This document shows, in pieces, positions 1 through 6,526 of a DNA stretch of 14,403 bases. A program made the position numbers and the translations under genes. Where the stretch lies: positions 1 to 14,403 of the forward strand of contig JAITAI010000300.1 of assembly GCA_031284195.1 (NCBI GenBank). Direction: 5' to 3'. Source of the DNA: Treponema sp. (GTDB taxonomy: Bacteria > Spirochaetota > Spirochaetia > Treponematales > Breznakiellaceae). Under the pieces are notes generated by a model. It was given only the letters and a program-made list of their open reading frames with translations. It was not told the DNA's origin and searched no databases. Each line of letters starts with the position of its first letter. Position 1 is the stretch's first letter.

Positions 1-450
1 TTTATTGATTTTACTCTTAGATAGTAATATGTTAAACCTTTCTATGTCCAGTAAATTCCCAAAAATATCTTTTATTTTGTCTTCTTCAGTCCGAATAAAA
101 TAAAGCATATCTTTAACTATTTCATTTTTCATGTAAGGGTTTAAATCGACTGTTATCGTTTTACCTGCTCCACAAAGCCAAAATGCAACAGGTAAGAGAG
201 GCGCACGTCCAGTTCCTACTTCAAAAAATATTTTCCCATTTGTGTCATAACCAAATTTTCGTATTTTTTTGATTATTTCAATTCCCACATTAAAATGATG
301 TATCGGACTAACTGGTTTTTTAAGGCCCCCAAAATAGCGTTGTATTTGAAAATACAATTCATAAGATATAGGCTTTGGAAATAATGCAATAAAATTTTGG
401 ATAAAAGCCTTTAATTTCCAGTTACTTAATGTTGGCTGTTTATTATACAT
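1..450 (-). CDS. SAM-dependent methyltransferase, 3' end outside window
   Basis: An uninterrupted frame of 150 codons starts at the ATG at 450 and runs off the left edge, so the C-terminus is missing. Around residues 87-112 it shows a class I methyltransferase nucleotide-binding pattern: FFEVGTGRAPLLP is motif I (hydrophobic strand, then GxGxG-like loop), followed by a strand and acidic residue in TITVDLNP (motif II, the ribose-binding Asp). The substrate cannot be told from this fragment. An AAGGAG Shine-Dalgarno sits 6 bases before the ATG and a good sigma70-type promoter lies further upstream, so the start is well supported. The gene is much AT-richer than everything right of about 545, with A/T in most third positions and many AAA/ATA/TTT codons, which suggests acquisition. 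An attC-like border upstream fits a gene cassette. Methyltransferase is fairly sure; the mobile origin is inference. Confidence 0.75.
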   Translation of the reverse strand, partial: MYNKQPTLSNWKLKAFIQNFIALFPKPISYELYFQIQRYFGGLKKPVSPIHHFNVGIEIIKKIRKFGYDTNGKIFFEVGTGRAPLLPVAFWLCGAGKTITVDLNPYMKNEIVKDMLYFIRTEEDKIKDIFGNLLDIERFNILLSKSKINK

Positions 451-491
451 AGAAAATCTCCTTTTGTCAAGTACCCAGTATCTTTCGTTCT

Positions 492-520
492 ATTATCTTA
501 TTTTTTATATCTTTTGTCAA
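492..520 (-). promoter_or_regulatory. sigma70-type promoter of the AT-rich methyltransferase
   Basis: On the minus strand TTGACA (515-520) is followed after exactly 17 bases by GATAAT (492-497). The predicted start near 485 leaves about 35 bases of leader containing the AAGGAG ribosome site. This is a near-consensus promoter inside the AT-rich segment, so the gene carries its own promoter. Confidence 0.5.
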
Positions 521-546
521 TGTATTTTCAAACAATTTCAAGAAAA

Positions 547-611
547 ATAACACATAACGTTCCGGCTGTTTACGACGTTTAGGCGACTCTATAAGTAGGG
601 TTGCGTGTTAT
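547..611 (-). repeat. possible integron attC-like site at the edge of the AT-rich segment
   Basis: A perfect 7-base inverted pair, ATAACAC (547-553) and GTGTTAT (605-611), encloses about 51 bases. Read on the minus strand the right part ends GGAACGTTATGTG, which resembles the conserved 3' end of chromosomal integron attC sites (GTTRRRY-type box preceded by AAC). An internal CCTAAACGTCG also resembles attC core material. The inner L-box pairing is poor and no integrase or second cassette is visible, so this is only a candidate. It does coincide with the sharp change from AT-rich to balanced composition. Confidence 0.25.
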
Positions 612-824
612 CCAAATGTGTGGGTGAGGATAGCCTATGAGGATGGAACCAGGCAGCTTATTGATGAACAAGACCATCCAGACGCTCCCCGAAGTAATAC
701 CCCCACCACGGTATCGGTAAAAGGCCCATACCTAGACAATAGGCAAATTCGTAATAAAACCTATGACTAGGGTAGCCACTGCCGAAGCGATACCATGAGT
801 TTGGAGTTCAAACAGTGGTTCCAT
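579..824 (-). pseudogene. small membrane-protein-like frame interrupted by an in-frame amber codon
   Basis: From an ATG at 824, preceded by AGGA, a frame reads 30 codons to TAG (732-734), then continues in the same frame for 50 codons to TAA (579-581). Both halves contain a hydrophobic stretch: GIASAVATLVIGFITNLPIV before the stop and SVWMVLFINKLPGSILIG after it. Together they look like an ~80-residue protein with two membrane segments. The last residues are encoded inside the attC-like sequence, so the natural C-terminus has probably been replaced. It lies 31 bases downstream of the HAD phosphatase gene in the same direction and could once have been co-transcribed. I do not recognise the family. 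A short 30-residue protein or amber readthrough is possible, but a decayed gene is the simpler reading. Confidence 0.35.
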
Positions 825-855
825 ACTTGTTCCTAGGTATACCTTGAATACCCTC

Positions 856-1638
856 TCATTCGGGTATTTCAAACACCCCTTCCAGGATATGCCTTGGCTG
901 ATAGGGGAACCGGGGGATGTCAGTGATGTCGGTAACTCCGGAAAGGACCAGGACCGTTTCGATTTCCGCTTCCACTCCCGCGACAATGTCCGTATCCATC
1001 CGGTCACCGATGATGACCGTATCTTCCCGGCGACTGGTAAGCCGCCGCAAGCCATGACGCATCATCAGAGGATTGGGTTTGCCCACAAAGTAGGCCTTAG
1101 TTTCAGTGGCCAACTCAATGGGCGCCACCAGGGAACCGCAGGCAGGAACAATGCCCCCTTCCACAGGGCCGGTCAGATCCGGATTCGTACCGATAAGCCG
1201 GGCTCCGCCGGTAATCAAGCGGACCGCCCGTTCCAAGGCTTCCAGGCTATAGCCCCGGCCTTCACCGACCACCACATAATCAGGATTGACGTTGTTCATA
1301 GTGAAGCCCGCATCGTAGAGGGCCTGAATAAGCCCAGGTTCACCGATAACATATACCGAACCTCCTGGACGTTGGGAGGCTAGGAAACCTGCAGTGGCCA
1401 AGGCGCTGGTATAGAAATGTCCTGGGTCCACCATGATCCCCAAGCGGGCCAGCTTTTGAGAGAGTTCCAGGGGAGAACGTTCACTGGAATTGGTTAAAAA
1501 GAGAAAGGCTTTGTTGTTATGAGAGAGCCATTCTACGAATTCCAACGCTCCTTTCAGTAAACGGTTTCCGTGGTAGATAACCCCGTCCATGTCAATGATA
1601 AAGGCCGTTTTAGACCTGATATGGGCTAAATCTTTCAT
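856..1638 (-). CDS. HAD superfamily phosphatase, NagD-like (subclass IIA)
   Basis: A 260-residue protein of the usual length for NagD/p-nitrophenylphosphatase-type HAD hydrolases, cytosolic phosphatases acting on small phosphorylated metabolites. Motif I is IIDMDGV (nucleophile D16, acid D18), motif II is LTNSSERS (T49), the conserved lysine is in GKPNPLM (K187), and motif IV is GDRMDTD (211-217), which binds Mg2+. The cap-region signature TNPD...GG.VPA.GSL.API (151-174) is typical of subclass IIA, whose cap sits between motifs II and III. All catalytic residues are present. The start is fixed by GGGAGG 6-7 bases upstream. The gene is divergent from the MOSC-mog unit and probably has its own promoter. 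The physiological substrate cannot be deduced; related enzymes act on nucleotides, sugar phosphates or 2-phosphoglycolate. Confidence 0.88.
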   Translation of the reverse strand: MKDLAHIRSKTAFIIDMDGVIYHGNRLLKGALEFVEWLSHNNKAFLFLTNSSERSPLELSQKLARLGIMVDPGHFYTSALATAGFLASQRPGGSVYVIGEPGLIQALYDAGFTMNNVNPDYVVVGEGRGYSLEALERAVRLITGGARLIGTNPDLTGPVEGGIVPACGSLVAPIELATETKAYFVGKPNPLMMRHGLRRLTSRREDTVIIGDRMDTDIVAGVEAEIETVLVLSGVTDITDIPRFPYQPRHILEGVFEIPE

Positions 1639-1656
1639 ACTTTTCCTCCCTTTGAC

Positions 1657-1685
1657 ATAATAGCCTAGATATCTTTCTCAATCAA
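1657..1685 (-). promoter_or_regulatory. candidate promoter of the HAD phosphatase gene
   Basis: Minus-strand TTGATT (1680-1685), a 17-base spacer, then TATTAT (1657-1662). The start would fall near 1650, giving a leader of only about 12 bases that begins at the GGGAGG ribosome site. The spacing is good but the leader is very short, so confidence is limited. Confidence 0.35.
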
Positions 1686-1782
1686 TGGGGTCGGTCAGAG
1701 CGAGGGCATATAAAATCGTATCTCCTTGTTCTATAAGGAATTATAAATATATACGCTGGGCCTGGGTGAGTACACCTTGCTA

Positions 1783-1811
1783 TTGGCAGAATAGGTATGG
1801 TCTAGTATGAT
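1783..1811 (+). promoter_or_regulatory. candidate promoter of the MOSC-mog unit
   Basis: TTGGCA (1783-1788), a 17-base spacer and TATGAT (1806-1811), placing the start near 1818 and leaving about 32 bases of leader with an AGGAG ribosome site. No molybdenum-responsive operator or Moco riboswitch could be recognised in this short leader. Confidence 0.45.
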
Positions 1812-1849
1812 GAATCCATCAGGGAAAAACACCCAAAAGGAGCAGGAAC

Positions 1850-2284
1850 ATGGGAGGAAAGGTTATGGCAGTCTGTATCAGCCCGGTTCGAGGGGTAAGA
1901 AAACAGGAAGTCTCCGGACGGATCCGCATTGTGGCGGGTTATGGTATAGAAGGGGATGCTCATGGGGGTAATTGGCATCGGCAGATAAGTCTTTTATCCT
2001 ATGAAAAGATAGCAGACTTTAACCGATTAGGGGGAGGTGTGGAAAACGGGGATTTCGGTGAAAATATCGTGGTTACTGGGATCGATCTCCGGAACCTTCC
2101 GGTGGGTACTCGGTTGCGGTTACCTGATACGCTCCTAGAAGTAACTCAGATAGGCAAAGAATGTCATGAACATTGCCAGATTTATCAGCGGGTAGGGGAT
2201 TGTATCATGCCACGGGAAGGTATCTTTGCCAAGGTTATTGAGGCAGGTACAGTGGAAAAAGGAGATTCGGTTGATGTCATTTAG
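1850..2284 (+). CDS. MOSC domain protein
   Basis: A 144-residue single-domain MOSC protein. The opening GKVMAVCISPVRGV, the GIEGDAHGGNWHRQISLLS block (32-50, conserved GDAH), the FGENIVV block (69-75) and the Cys-containing KECHEHC (103-109) are the family hallmarks. C105 is the likely conserved cysteine proposed to carry sulfur or bind the cofactor. Stand-alone MOSC proteins are linked to molybdenum-cofactor metabolism, as in bacterial YiiM, but the exact reaction is unclear. Two starts have good ribosome sites: ATG 1850 (AGGAG, 7 bases) and ATG 1865 (GGAGG, 7 bases). I chose 1850 because family members usually have a few residues before the AVCIS strand. The 3' end overlaps the following mog gene by 11 bases, so the two are co-translated and probably act on the same cofactor. 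Confidence 0.88.
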   Translation: MGGKVMAVCISPVRGVRKQEVSGRIRIVAGYGIEGDAHGGNWHRQISLLSYEKIADFNRLGGGVENGDFGENIVVTGIDLRNLPVGTRLRLPDTLLEVTQIGKECHEHCQIYQRVGDCIMPREGIFAKVIEAGTVEKGDSVDVI

Positions 2285-2780
2285 GGCGGCTGTTATTACG
2301 GTTAGCGATACAGGGTTTGCAGGAGAACGGGTGGACGAGAGCGGCCCCCTTATTCGGGATATGCTCATCCAAGGGGGATATGAGGTCGTTCTGTACCGGA
2401 TCCTCCCGGACGAAAGAAAAGATCTGGCAGCATACTTGAGCGTCCTTTGTGACCACCATCAAGCCGATCTGGTTCTGACCACCGGCGGTACTGGATTTTC
2501 TCCCCGAGACTATACTCCTGAGGCAACCATGGATATTGCGGAACGATTGGTTCCGGGGATCCCTGAGGCCATGCGGGCCTATAGCCTGCAAAAAACAAAT
2601 CACGCCATGGTAAGCCGCAGTGTTGCTGTAATCCGCAAGCAAACCCTGATAATCAATTTACCCGGCAGTCCCCGGGCTGCCAAGGAAAATCTGGAATGTA
2701 TCCTGCCTGCCCTGGAACATGGACTTGCCATCATGACAGGAACAGCCAAGAATTGCGCCCGTCCCCTGAACTCAGAATGA
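2274..2780 (+). CDS. mog: Molybdopterin adenylyltransferase family protein (Mog/MoaB)
   Basis: A 168-residue protein of the MogA/MoaB family, which adenylylates molybdopterin with ATP before molybdate insertion. The fold signature TTGGTG (69-74) is followed by SPRDYTPEAT (76-85); D46 and D79 match the positions of the catalytic aspartates in E. coli MogA. The C-terminal LPGSPRAAKENL (about 127-138) is also typical. The ATG at 2274 is chosen over an in-frame ATG 48 bases upstream because it has AAAAAGGAG at a suitable distance, gives the normal N-terminus (RAAVITVSD) and overlaps the MOSC stop by 11 bases. No other cofactor genes (moaA, moaC, moeA, modABC) are in the window, so the pathway must be completed elsewhere. 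Mog versus MoaB cannot be separated by reading alone. Confidence 0.88.
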   Translation: MSFRAAVITVSDTGFAGERVDESGPLIRDMLIQGGYEVVLYRILPDERKDLAAYLSVLCDHHQADLVLTTGGTGFSPRDYTPEATMDIAERLVPGIPEAMRAYSLQKTNHAMVSRSVAVIRKQTLIINLPGSPRAAKENLECILPALEHGLAIMTGTAKNCARPLNSE

Positions 2781-3087
2781 CCGGGTAAATTCAGCGCATC
2801 CATTTTTTATAATCAAAGAGCGGGTATTGAACCGCGGGCCCTTGTTACGGCAGGCCGCTGTACCGTAAAAAACAGGGTGTTCGATTCTTGCTTTCCCGAG
2901 AAGTGTTGCCATGAGCTTCGGGAATTTCAGTTCCCTCAAGCGGATCGGCCCGCGCTATTTATCTTTATACAAACCTGAGATGATCCGCTGCTACCTCGGT
3001 TTGCGCTGCCCTAGGATGAAGGGTAATGGGGATATTGGCCTTTCATAAAACATTAACAAGTTGCCATAATAGTAGTATATTATAGGT
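2781..3087 (+). other. non-coding gap rich in inverted repeats, with tRNA-like fragment
   Basis: No convincing gene. Structures seen: TTACGGCAG/CTG..CCGTAA hairpin (2845-2868, 9 pairs with a 2-base bulge); TTCCCGA (2893-2899) with TCGGGAA (2918-2924); AGCGGATC (2939-2946) with GATCCGCT (2982-2989); AAACCTGAG (2971-2979) with an imperfect CTCGGTTT (2995-3002). On the minus strand, 2820-2870 reads like the 3' half of a tRNA (GGTACAGC, an anticodon-arm-sized segment, then GCGGTTCAATACCCGC as T-arm), but it is about three bases short and has no D-arm. No clear terminator follows mog. Confidence 0.4.
3053..3081 (+). promoter_or_regulatory. promoter of the toxin-antitoxin pair
   Basis: TTAACA (3053-3058), a 17-base spacer and TATATT (3076-3081). 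The predicted start, 7 bases past the -10, is the A of the antitoxin ATG, and no Shine-Dalgarno is present, so the mRNA may be leaderless. TAATA (3067-3071) and TATTA (3078-3082) form a small inverted repeat over the -10 that could be an autoregulatory operator. The operator is a guess. Confidence 0.42.
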
Positions 3088-3318
3088 ATGAAAGCAATGC
3101 CTGTAGGGGAACTTAAAACCCATTTTTCAGAAGTCCTTGAAACCGTCAAACAAGGAAACAAGATCGGTATATTATACGGCAGGGCAAAACGGCCGATTGC
3201 TATGATTGTACCTTATGTCGAAGAAAAGGTTATGAACCGCAGAATTGGTATCTTGGATGGAAAAATAACCATAGCATTTAGGGATTATTTTGAAATAAAC
3301 CCTGAGGAATTGGATTAA
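3088..3318 (+). CDS. Phd/YefM-type antitoxin
   Basis: A 76-residue protein with the Phd/YefM layout. The N-terminal DNA-binding part is MPVGELKTHFSEVLETV (4-20), then a strand with ILYGRAKRPIAMIVPY (28-43), then a short C-terminal tail (RRIGILDGKITIAFRDYFEI, 51-70) of the sort that wraps around and blocks a PIN toxin. It would neutralise the toxin encoded one base downstream and repress the common promoter. No ribosome site precedes the ATG at 3088 or the second in-frame ATG at 3097; I keep 3088 because it coincides with the predicted transcription start. Together with the PIN gene it forms a typical type II toxin-antitoxin module. The family assignment is strong; the activity is inferred. 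Confidence 0.85.
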   Translation: MKAMPVGELKTHFSEVLETVKQGNKIGILYGRAKRPIAMIVPYVEEKVMNRRIGILDGKITIAFRDYFEINPEELD

Positions 3319-3319
3319 C

Positions 3320-3721
3320 ATGACCTTAGTATTAGACACCCGTACGTTATTATGGTCCATTGGAAAAAGTAATGCCTTATCAGCGACGGCCCTGGAAGTG
3401 ATACAAGACGGTAATAATGATATACTCATCAGTGCCGTATCCCTATGGGAAATATCCGTCAAATTGAGCTTGGGAACCTTGGTTATCGACTCATTGGAGG
3501 TACAGGAGATACCCTATTATTGTAAGGAGCTGGGGTTTACCTTGATTCCCTTAGATCCGCTTGAGGCCTTAGCAAGCGCTACGTTACCCCGGAAAGCCGC
3601 TCATCGGGATCCTTTTGAACGGATGGTCTTGTATCAATGTATACGAAATAACTATACACTGGTAAGTCCTAATAAGATCATCAGTCTCTACAAAGAAGAC
3701 GGCTTAAAATATATCTGGTAA
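3320..3721 (+). CDS. PIN-domain toxin, VapC-like
   Basis: A 133-residue PIN protein, the normal size for the toxin of a VapBC/Phd-PIN module, expected to be a Mg2+-dependent ribonuclease cleaving tRNA or rRNA when free of antitoxin. Acidic residues seen: D6 in LVLDTRTLLW, E44 in SLWEIS and D97 in HRDPFERM. The usual fourth acidic position, after the LVT/S strand (normally LVTxD), reads TLVSPNK, with Asn118, so the active site may be weakened. The C-terminal GLKYIW is normal for the family. It starts one base after the antitoxin stop and has only a distant GAGG, so translation is probably coupled. The gene is convergent with truA with 19 bases between the stops and no visible terminator. Confidence 0.87.
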   Translation: MTLVLDTRTLLWSIGKSNALSATALEVIQDGNNDILISAVSLWEISVKLSLGTLVIDSLEVQEIPYYCKELGFTLIPLDPLEALASATLPRKAAHRDPFERMVLYQCIRNNYTLVSPNKIISLYKEDGLKYIW

Positions 3722-3740
3722 ACCGCCAGGTTCTTCTGCT

Positions 3741-4526
3741 TTATCTGCGGTAATAGACTATGTTCCATAAAAAAAGCCCTTGAGGTGGTACAGTGGGCCC
3801 TGCGAGGCTTCGGTCTCCAGAACGCAGGATAGCCTTAAAATCCTCGATCGAAAGGCCCTGTTCTTCGTAGTGGAGCAGGGTCCCCAAGATGGAACGGATC
3901 ATCTTCCACAAGAAGGCATTAGCGGTAATTTCAAAGACCAGCATATTCCCCTGGATAAAAAAACAGGCGCCGAATATATACCGGCTTCTGGAGTTGCTGG
4001 GGTCTCTGGATTGGGCAAATACCGAACAGTCCAGTTCCCCCTTAAACAGCCGGGCATAACTGTTCAATCGATCTATCCGGGGGTGACGCCATAGTTGATA
4101 AGCATAACGGAGTTCCTGGGGAAGCCCTGGTCTGCCGCAGATCAGGTAGTAACGGTAGGTCCGTGATTTAGCATCGAAACGGGCATGAAAATCAAAACAA
4201 CTTTCCTGAGCCCCTAAGACTCGGATATCCTGGGGAAGGAGACGGTTAAGAGCAGGGACAAAGCGTTCCGGCGGGATGGTCCGTATATGGGTATAAAAAT
4301 GAGCCACCTGCCCCGCGGCATGAACCCCCGCATCGGTCCTACCTGAACCAATGAGGCTTATCTTTTGCTTATGCAGCCCTTCCAGCGCGGATTCGAGGGT
4401 CCCCTGCACGGTGCGAGTCCCTTCCTGACGCTGCCAACCGGAAAAATCCGTACCGTCATAGGCCAAAAGAAGCCGGATATTCCGTTTTCCCCCGCGCTCA
4501 AGCGCTTCAGGTCTCCCCGGATTCAT
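3741..4526 (-). CDS. truA: tRNA pseudouridine synthase A (TruA)
   Basis: A 261-residue TruA, which converts uridines 38-40 of the tRNA anticodon stem-loop to pseudouridine. Seen: RLLLAYDGTDFSGWQRQ (18-34), the catalytic-loop motif SGRTDAGVHA with nucleophile D65, the FHARFDAKSRTYRY block, and the C-terminal FLWKMIR...L signature with ...AGPTVPPQGLFL. The conserved core begins at about residue 16, so the N-terminus has some 14 extra residues. The start is nevertheless supported because the ATG overlaps the stop of the upstream DUF2225 gene by four bases (ATGA). It has no independent promoter and is expected to be co-transcribed with that gene. Catalytic residues are intact and length is normal. 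Confidence 0.95.
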   Translation of the reverse strand: MNPGRPEALERGGKRNIRLLLAYDGTDFSGWQRQEGTRTVQGTLESALEGLHKQKISLIGSGRTDAGVHAAGQVAHFYTHIRTIPPERFVPALNRLLPQDIRVLGAQESCFDFHARFDAKSRTYRYYLICGRPGLPQELRYAYQLWRHPRIDRLNSYARLFKGELDCSVFAQSRDPSNSRSRYIFGACFFIQGNMLVFEITANAFLWKMIRSILGTLLHYEEQGLSIEDFKAILRSGDRSLAGPTVPPQGLFLWNIVYYRR

Positions 4527-5377
4527 TCATCGATCTCGTTCAATTCTTTATTAATATCATTGTAGATATTCCTGGCGTGCTCTAAAAGGGGACCTGGTTT
4601 GTTTTTGGAAGATTTTCCTAATCCGAAGATCCGGGCAATGATCCGTTTTGCTTCTCCTAAATAGGCCCTCCGCAGGGAGGAATCTTCCCGGGGGCCGTAC
4701 TTAAAGTTTAACAGTGCAAAAAGGTACAGCATCCCTTCATACGCATAATTTTTATCCGTATCAGGACCAAAATTTTTAATCCCTGAAAGAGGTTCTGTCC
4801 CGTTTTGTTCCCGGTTTATGGCTTCGGCATAGAAAAACCGAGCTTTTTTCTTAAAAAGCACGGCAAGCCAATCATAATGCTCTCCGGGCTTCTGCACATG
4901 TAAATTTTCACAGAGCCACGCGGTCCGCAGGCTGGCGATTCCCTGCTTGATAGTAGGAGAGACGTCCTTAGCAAAATAATCATAACAGAGGATTACCAGG
5001 TACAGGGAAGCAGCCCCGGCAACTAATCCCCGGTTTTTATGGAAATCCACCCCTGGAAAGATAAGGGAGGTATGGGCAATCCGTTGCTCTTGGTCTCGCA
5101 TCACTATATTCTTAGCCCTGGCAGGAAGGAGGAAAAAATCCTTATCCATCGAGGCAAACCAACATTGAGGACACACCGTAGCCTGATACACCAGAGGATA
5201 CACGTTCCCGTATCGTACAGAAGGTTCATAGAGCCGATGCAGTTCATCGGTAATGGCTCCTGCAATGAGCCGTCCGCTGCCAGAAAGGAGTTCTTCCCGG
5301 TGAAACAAAGCCTCACATACCGGACAGATCAATTCATCTTTGGATATGTAGGATACTTTTGGTTCTTCAACATCCAT
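4523..5377 (-). CDS. DUF2225 family protein, zinc-ribbon-like
   Basis: A 284-residue protein matching the DUF2225 pattern found in spirochaetes and Firmicutes; its function is not known. It has two CxxC pairs, CPVC (18-21) and CPQC (69-72), spaced as a split zinc ribbon, with LYEPSVRYGNVYPLVYQATVCPQC between and into the second pair. The rest (about 100-275) looks helical and TPR-like (LVILCYDYFA, LRTAWLCENL, FFYAEAINRE, YEGMLYLFALLNFKYG, AYLGEAKRIIARI). No signal peptide or membrane segment is seen, so it is probably cytosolic. The start has AAGGTG close upstream and a promoter further up. It is translationally coupled to truA by an ATGA overlap, which may hint at an RNA-related role, but that is inference. 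Confidence 0.8.
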   Translation of the reverse strand: MDVEEPKVSYISKDELICPVCEALFHREELLSGSGRLIAGAITDELHRLYEPSVRYGNVYPLVYQATVCPQCWFASMDKDFFLLPARAKNIVMRDQEQRIAHTSLIFPGVDFHKNRGLVAGAASLYLVILCYDYFAKDVSPTIKQGIASLRTAWLCENLHVQKPGEHYDWLAVLFKKKARFFYAEAINREQNGTEPLSGIKNFGPDTDKNYAYEGMLYLFALLNFKYGPREDSSLRRAYLGEAKRIIARIFGLGKSSKNKPGPLLEHARNIYNDINKELNEIDE

Positions 5378-5398
5378 AATACACCTTATTTAACCCTA

Positions 5399-5427
5399 AG
5401 CATAATAAGTCTTACCAATAGGGTCAA
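5399..5427 (-). promoter_or_regulatory. candidate promoter of the DUF2225-truA operon
   Basis: Minus-strand TTGACC (5422-5427), a 17-base spacer and TATGCT (5399-5404, 4 of 6 matches). The start would be near 5392, giving a leader of about 15 bases with AAGGTG as the ribosome site. Confidence 0.38.
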
Positions 5428-5754
5428 TTCATAGAACCCTAGAAAACCTTGGGAGGCTGGGGGCCCGGTTACTAGAGTAATCCCTGAACATTGTTCTGTA
5501 CCAGTAGGTATTCGGTATTTTTATTTATGGATAAAACTCTAGAAGGCTTTGTCTTGTATCATCCGCAGCCTAAGCTGCCGGCACTCCTAACGAGCTAGAT
5601 CCCTTCAGCAACAAAAAAAAGAACTTCCCTTTGAGAACCCTCCCTGGTCATTGCGGATATGCAGAACCTTACCTACATTCTCCACAAGATGTACCTGGCC
5701 CTCCACCGTACAAGGTAGGAGGCCAAGCCACCTGAAAAACCTTCTTCTGAAACT
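5428..5754. other. gap between the DUF2225 promoter and the 3' end of tpiA
   Basis: No gene supported. On the minus strand, downstream of tpiA, GGCCTCC (5718-5724) can pair with GGAGGGCC (5697-5704) with one bulged base, a stable hairpin about 30 bases after the stop but with no T-run. Farther on, TTCTC-AAA-GGGAA followed within a few bases by a run of eight T (minus strand, about 5611-5640) is a weak terminator candidate for the glycolytic operon. A second hairpin, GCAGC (5565-5569) with GCTGC (5574-5578), has no T-run. The rest shows nothing recognisable. Confidence 0.3.
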
Positions 5755-6504
5755 TTACTGAAACTTAGCAATCGGTACAAAGGTGTCGGCTTTGAGGGCC
5801 GCACCGCCCACCAGGGCGCCGTCGATATGCTCTTTGGCCATAAGCTGAGCAGCATTGTCGGGCTTCACGGATCCGCCGTACTGGATGAGGAGCCGCTGAG
5901 CCGCATCTGCTCCGTAGAGCCGGGCCACTACCTGGCGAATATAGGCATGAATGGCGTCGGCGTCCTCCGGGGTGGCGGTCTTGCCAGTACCGATGGCCCA
6001 GACCGGCTCATAGGCAATGGTTACCCGGGAGAGGTCCGCAGCAGCTACTCCTGCAAGGCCCTGGATGGTCTGGGTTTCACAAACCCCCTGGGCTTTGCCT
6101 GCTTCCCGTTCAGAGAGGAGTTCTCCCACACAGAGGATCACCTCCAGGCCATGGTGTAAGGCCAATTTTACCTTTTTATTGATAAGCCCATCATCTTCTT
6201 TGTAGGTATGCCGTCGCTCGCTATGCCCCAGGATCACCGTGTGAACCCCCAGGTCCTTGAGTTGAAGGACCGAGACTTCCCCGGTATGAGCCCCTTGTTC
6301 TTCCGCAGCCATGTTCTGCGCTCCCAAGAGAATATTGCTCCCCTTGATGATGGCGGCCACTGTTTCCAGAGCCGTAAAGGAAGGGGCCACTAGGTATTTG
6401 TATTTCCCGTCCTTGAGTTGGGTCACCAGAGCCTGGGCCAGAGTCGCTGCCTCGGCACGGGTCTTGTGCATTTTCCAGTTTCCTGCAATATAGTAGTTTC
6501 TCAT
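5755..6504 (-). CDS. tpiA: Triosephosphate isomerase
   Basis: A 249-residue TIM of normal length, interconverting dihydroxyacetone phosphate and glyceraldehyde 3-phosphate in the cytosol. The N-terminal GNWKMHK carries catalytic K11; GHSERR (93-98) gives the electrophile H94; AYEPVWAIGTGK (164-175) gives the catalytic base E166 and flexible loop 6; QYGGSVKPDNA and DGALVGGAAL form the phosphate-binding C-terminal part. All key residues are intact. The ATG at 6504 has AAGGAG 8 bases upstream. It lies 59 bases downstream of pgk in the same direction and is almost certainly co-transcribed, with a hairpin in the gap between them. Confidence 0.97.
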   Translation of the reverse strand: MRNYYIAGNWKMHKTRAEAATLAQALVTQLKDGKYKYLVAPSFTALETVAAIIKGSNILLGAQNMAAEEQGAHTGEVSVLQLKDLGVHTVILGHSERRHTYKEDDGLINKKVKLALHHGLEVILCVGELLSEREAGKAQGVCETQTIQGLAGVAAADLSRVTIAYEPVWAIGTGKTATPEDADAIHAYIRQVVARLYGADAAQRLLIQYGGSVKPDNAAQLMAKEHIDGALVGGAALKADTFVPIAKFQ

Positions 6505-6526
6505 CGTGTTCGCTCCTTGCGGTATT

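Noticed and set aside
461..520. Two copies of CTTTTGTCAA (461-470 and 511-520)
   Set aside because: One overlaps the ribosome site and the other is the -35 region; a coincidence of functional motifs in AT-rich DNA rather than a repeat element.
844..1383. 180-codon open frame antisense to the HAD phosphatase gene
   Set aside because: Composition reflects the opposite strand; no motif or ribosome site, and the HAD gene with all catalytic motifs explains the region.
3780..4094. 104-codon plus-strand frame inside truA
   Set aside because: Antisense shadow of a fully conserved TruA; no independent support.
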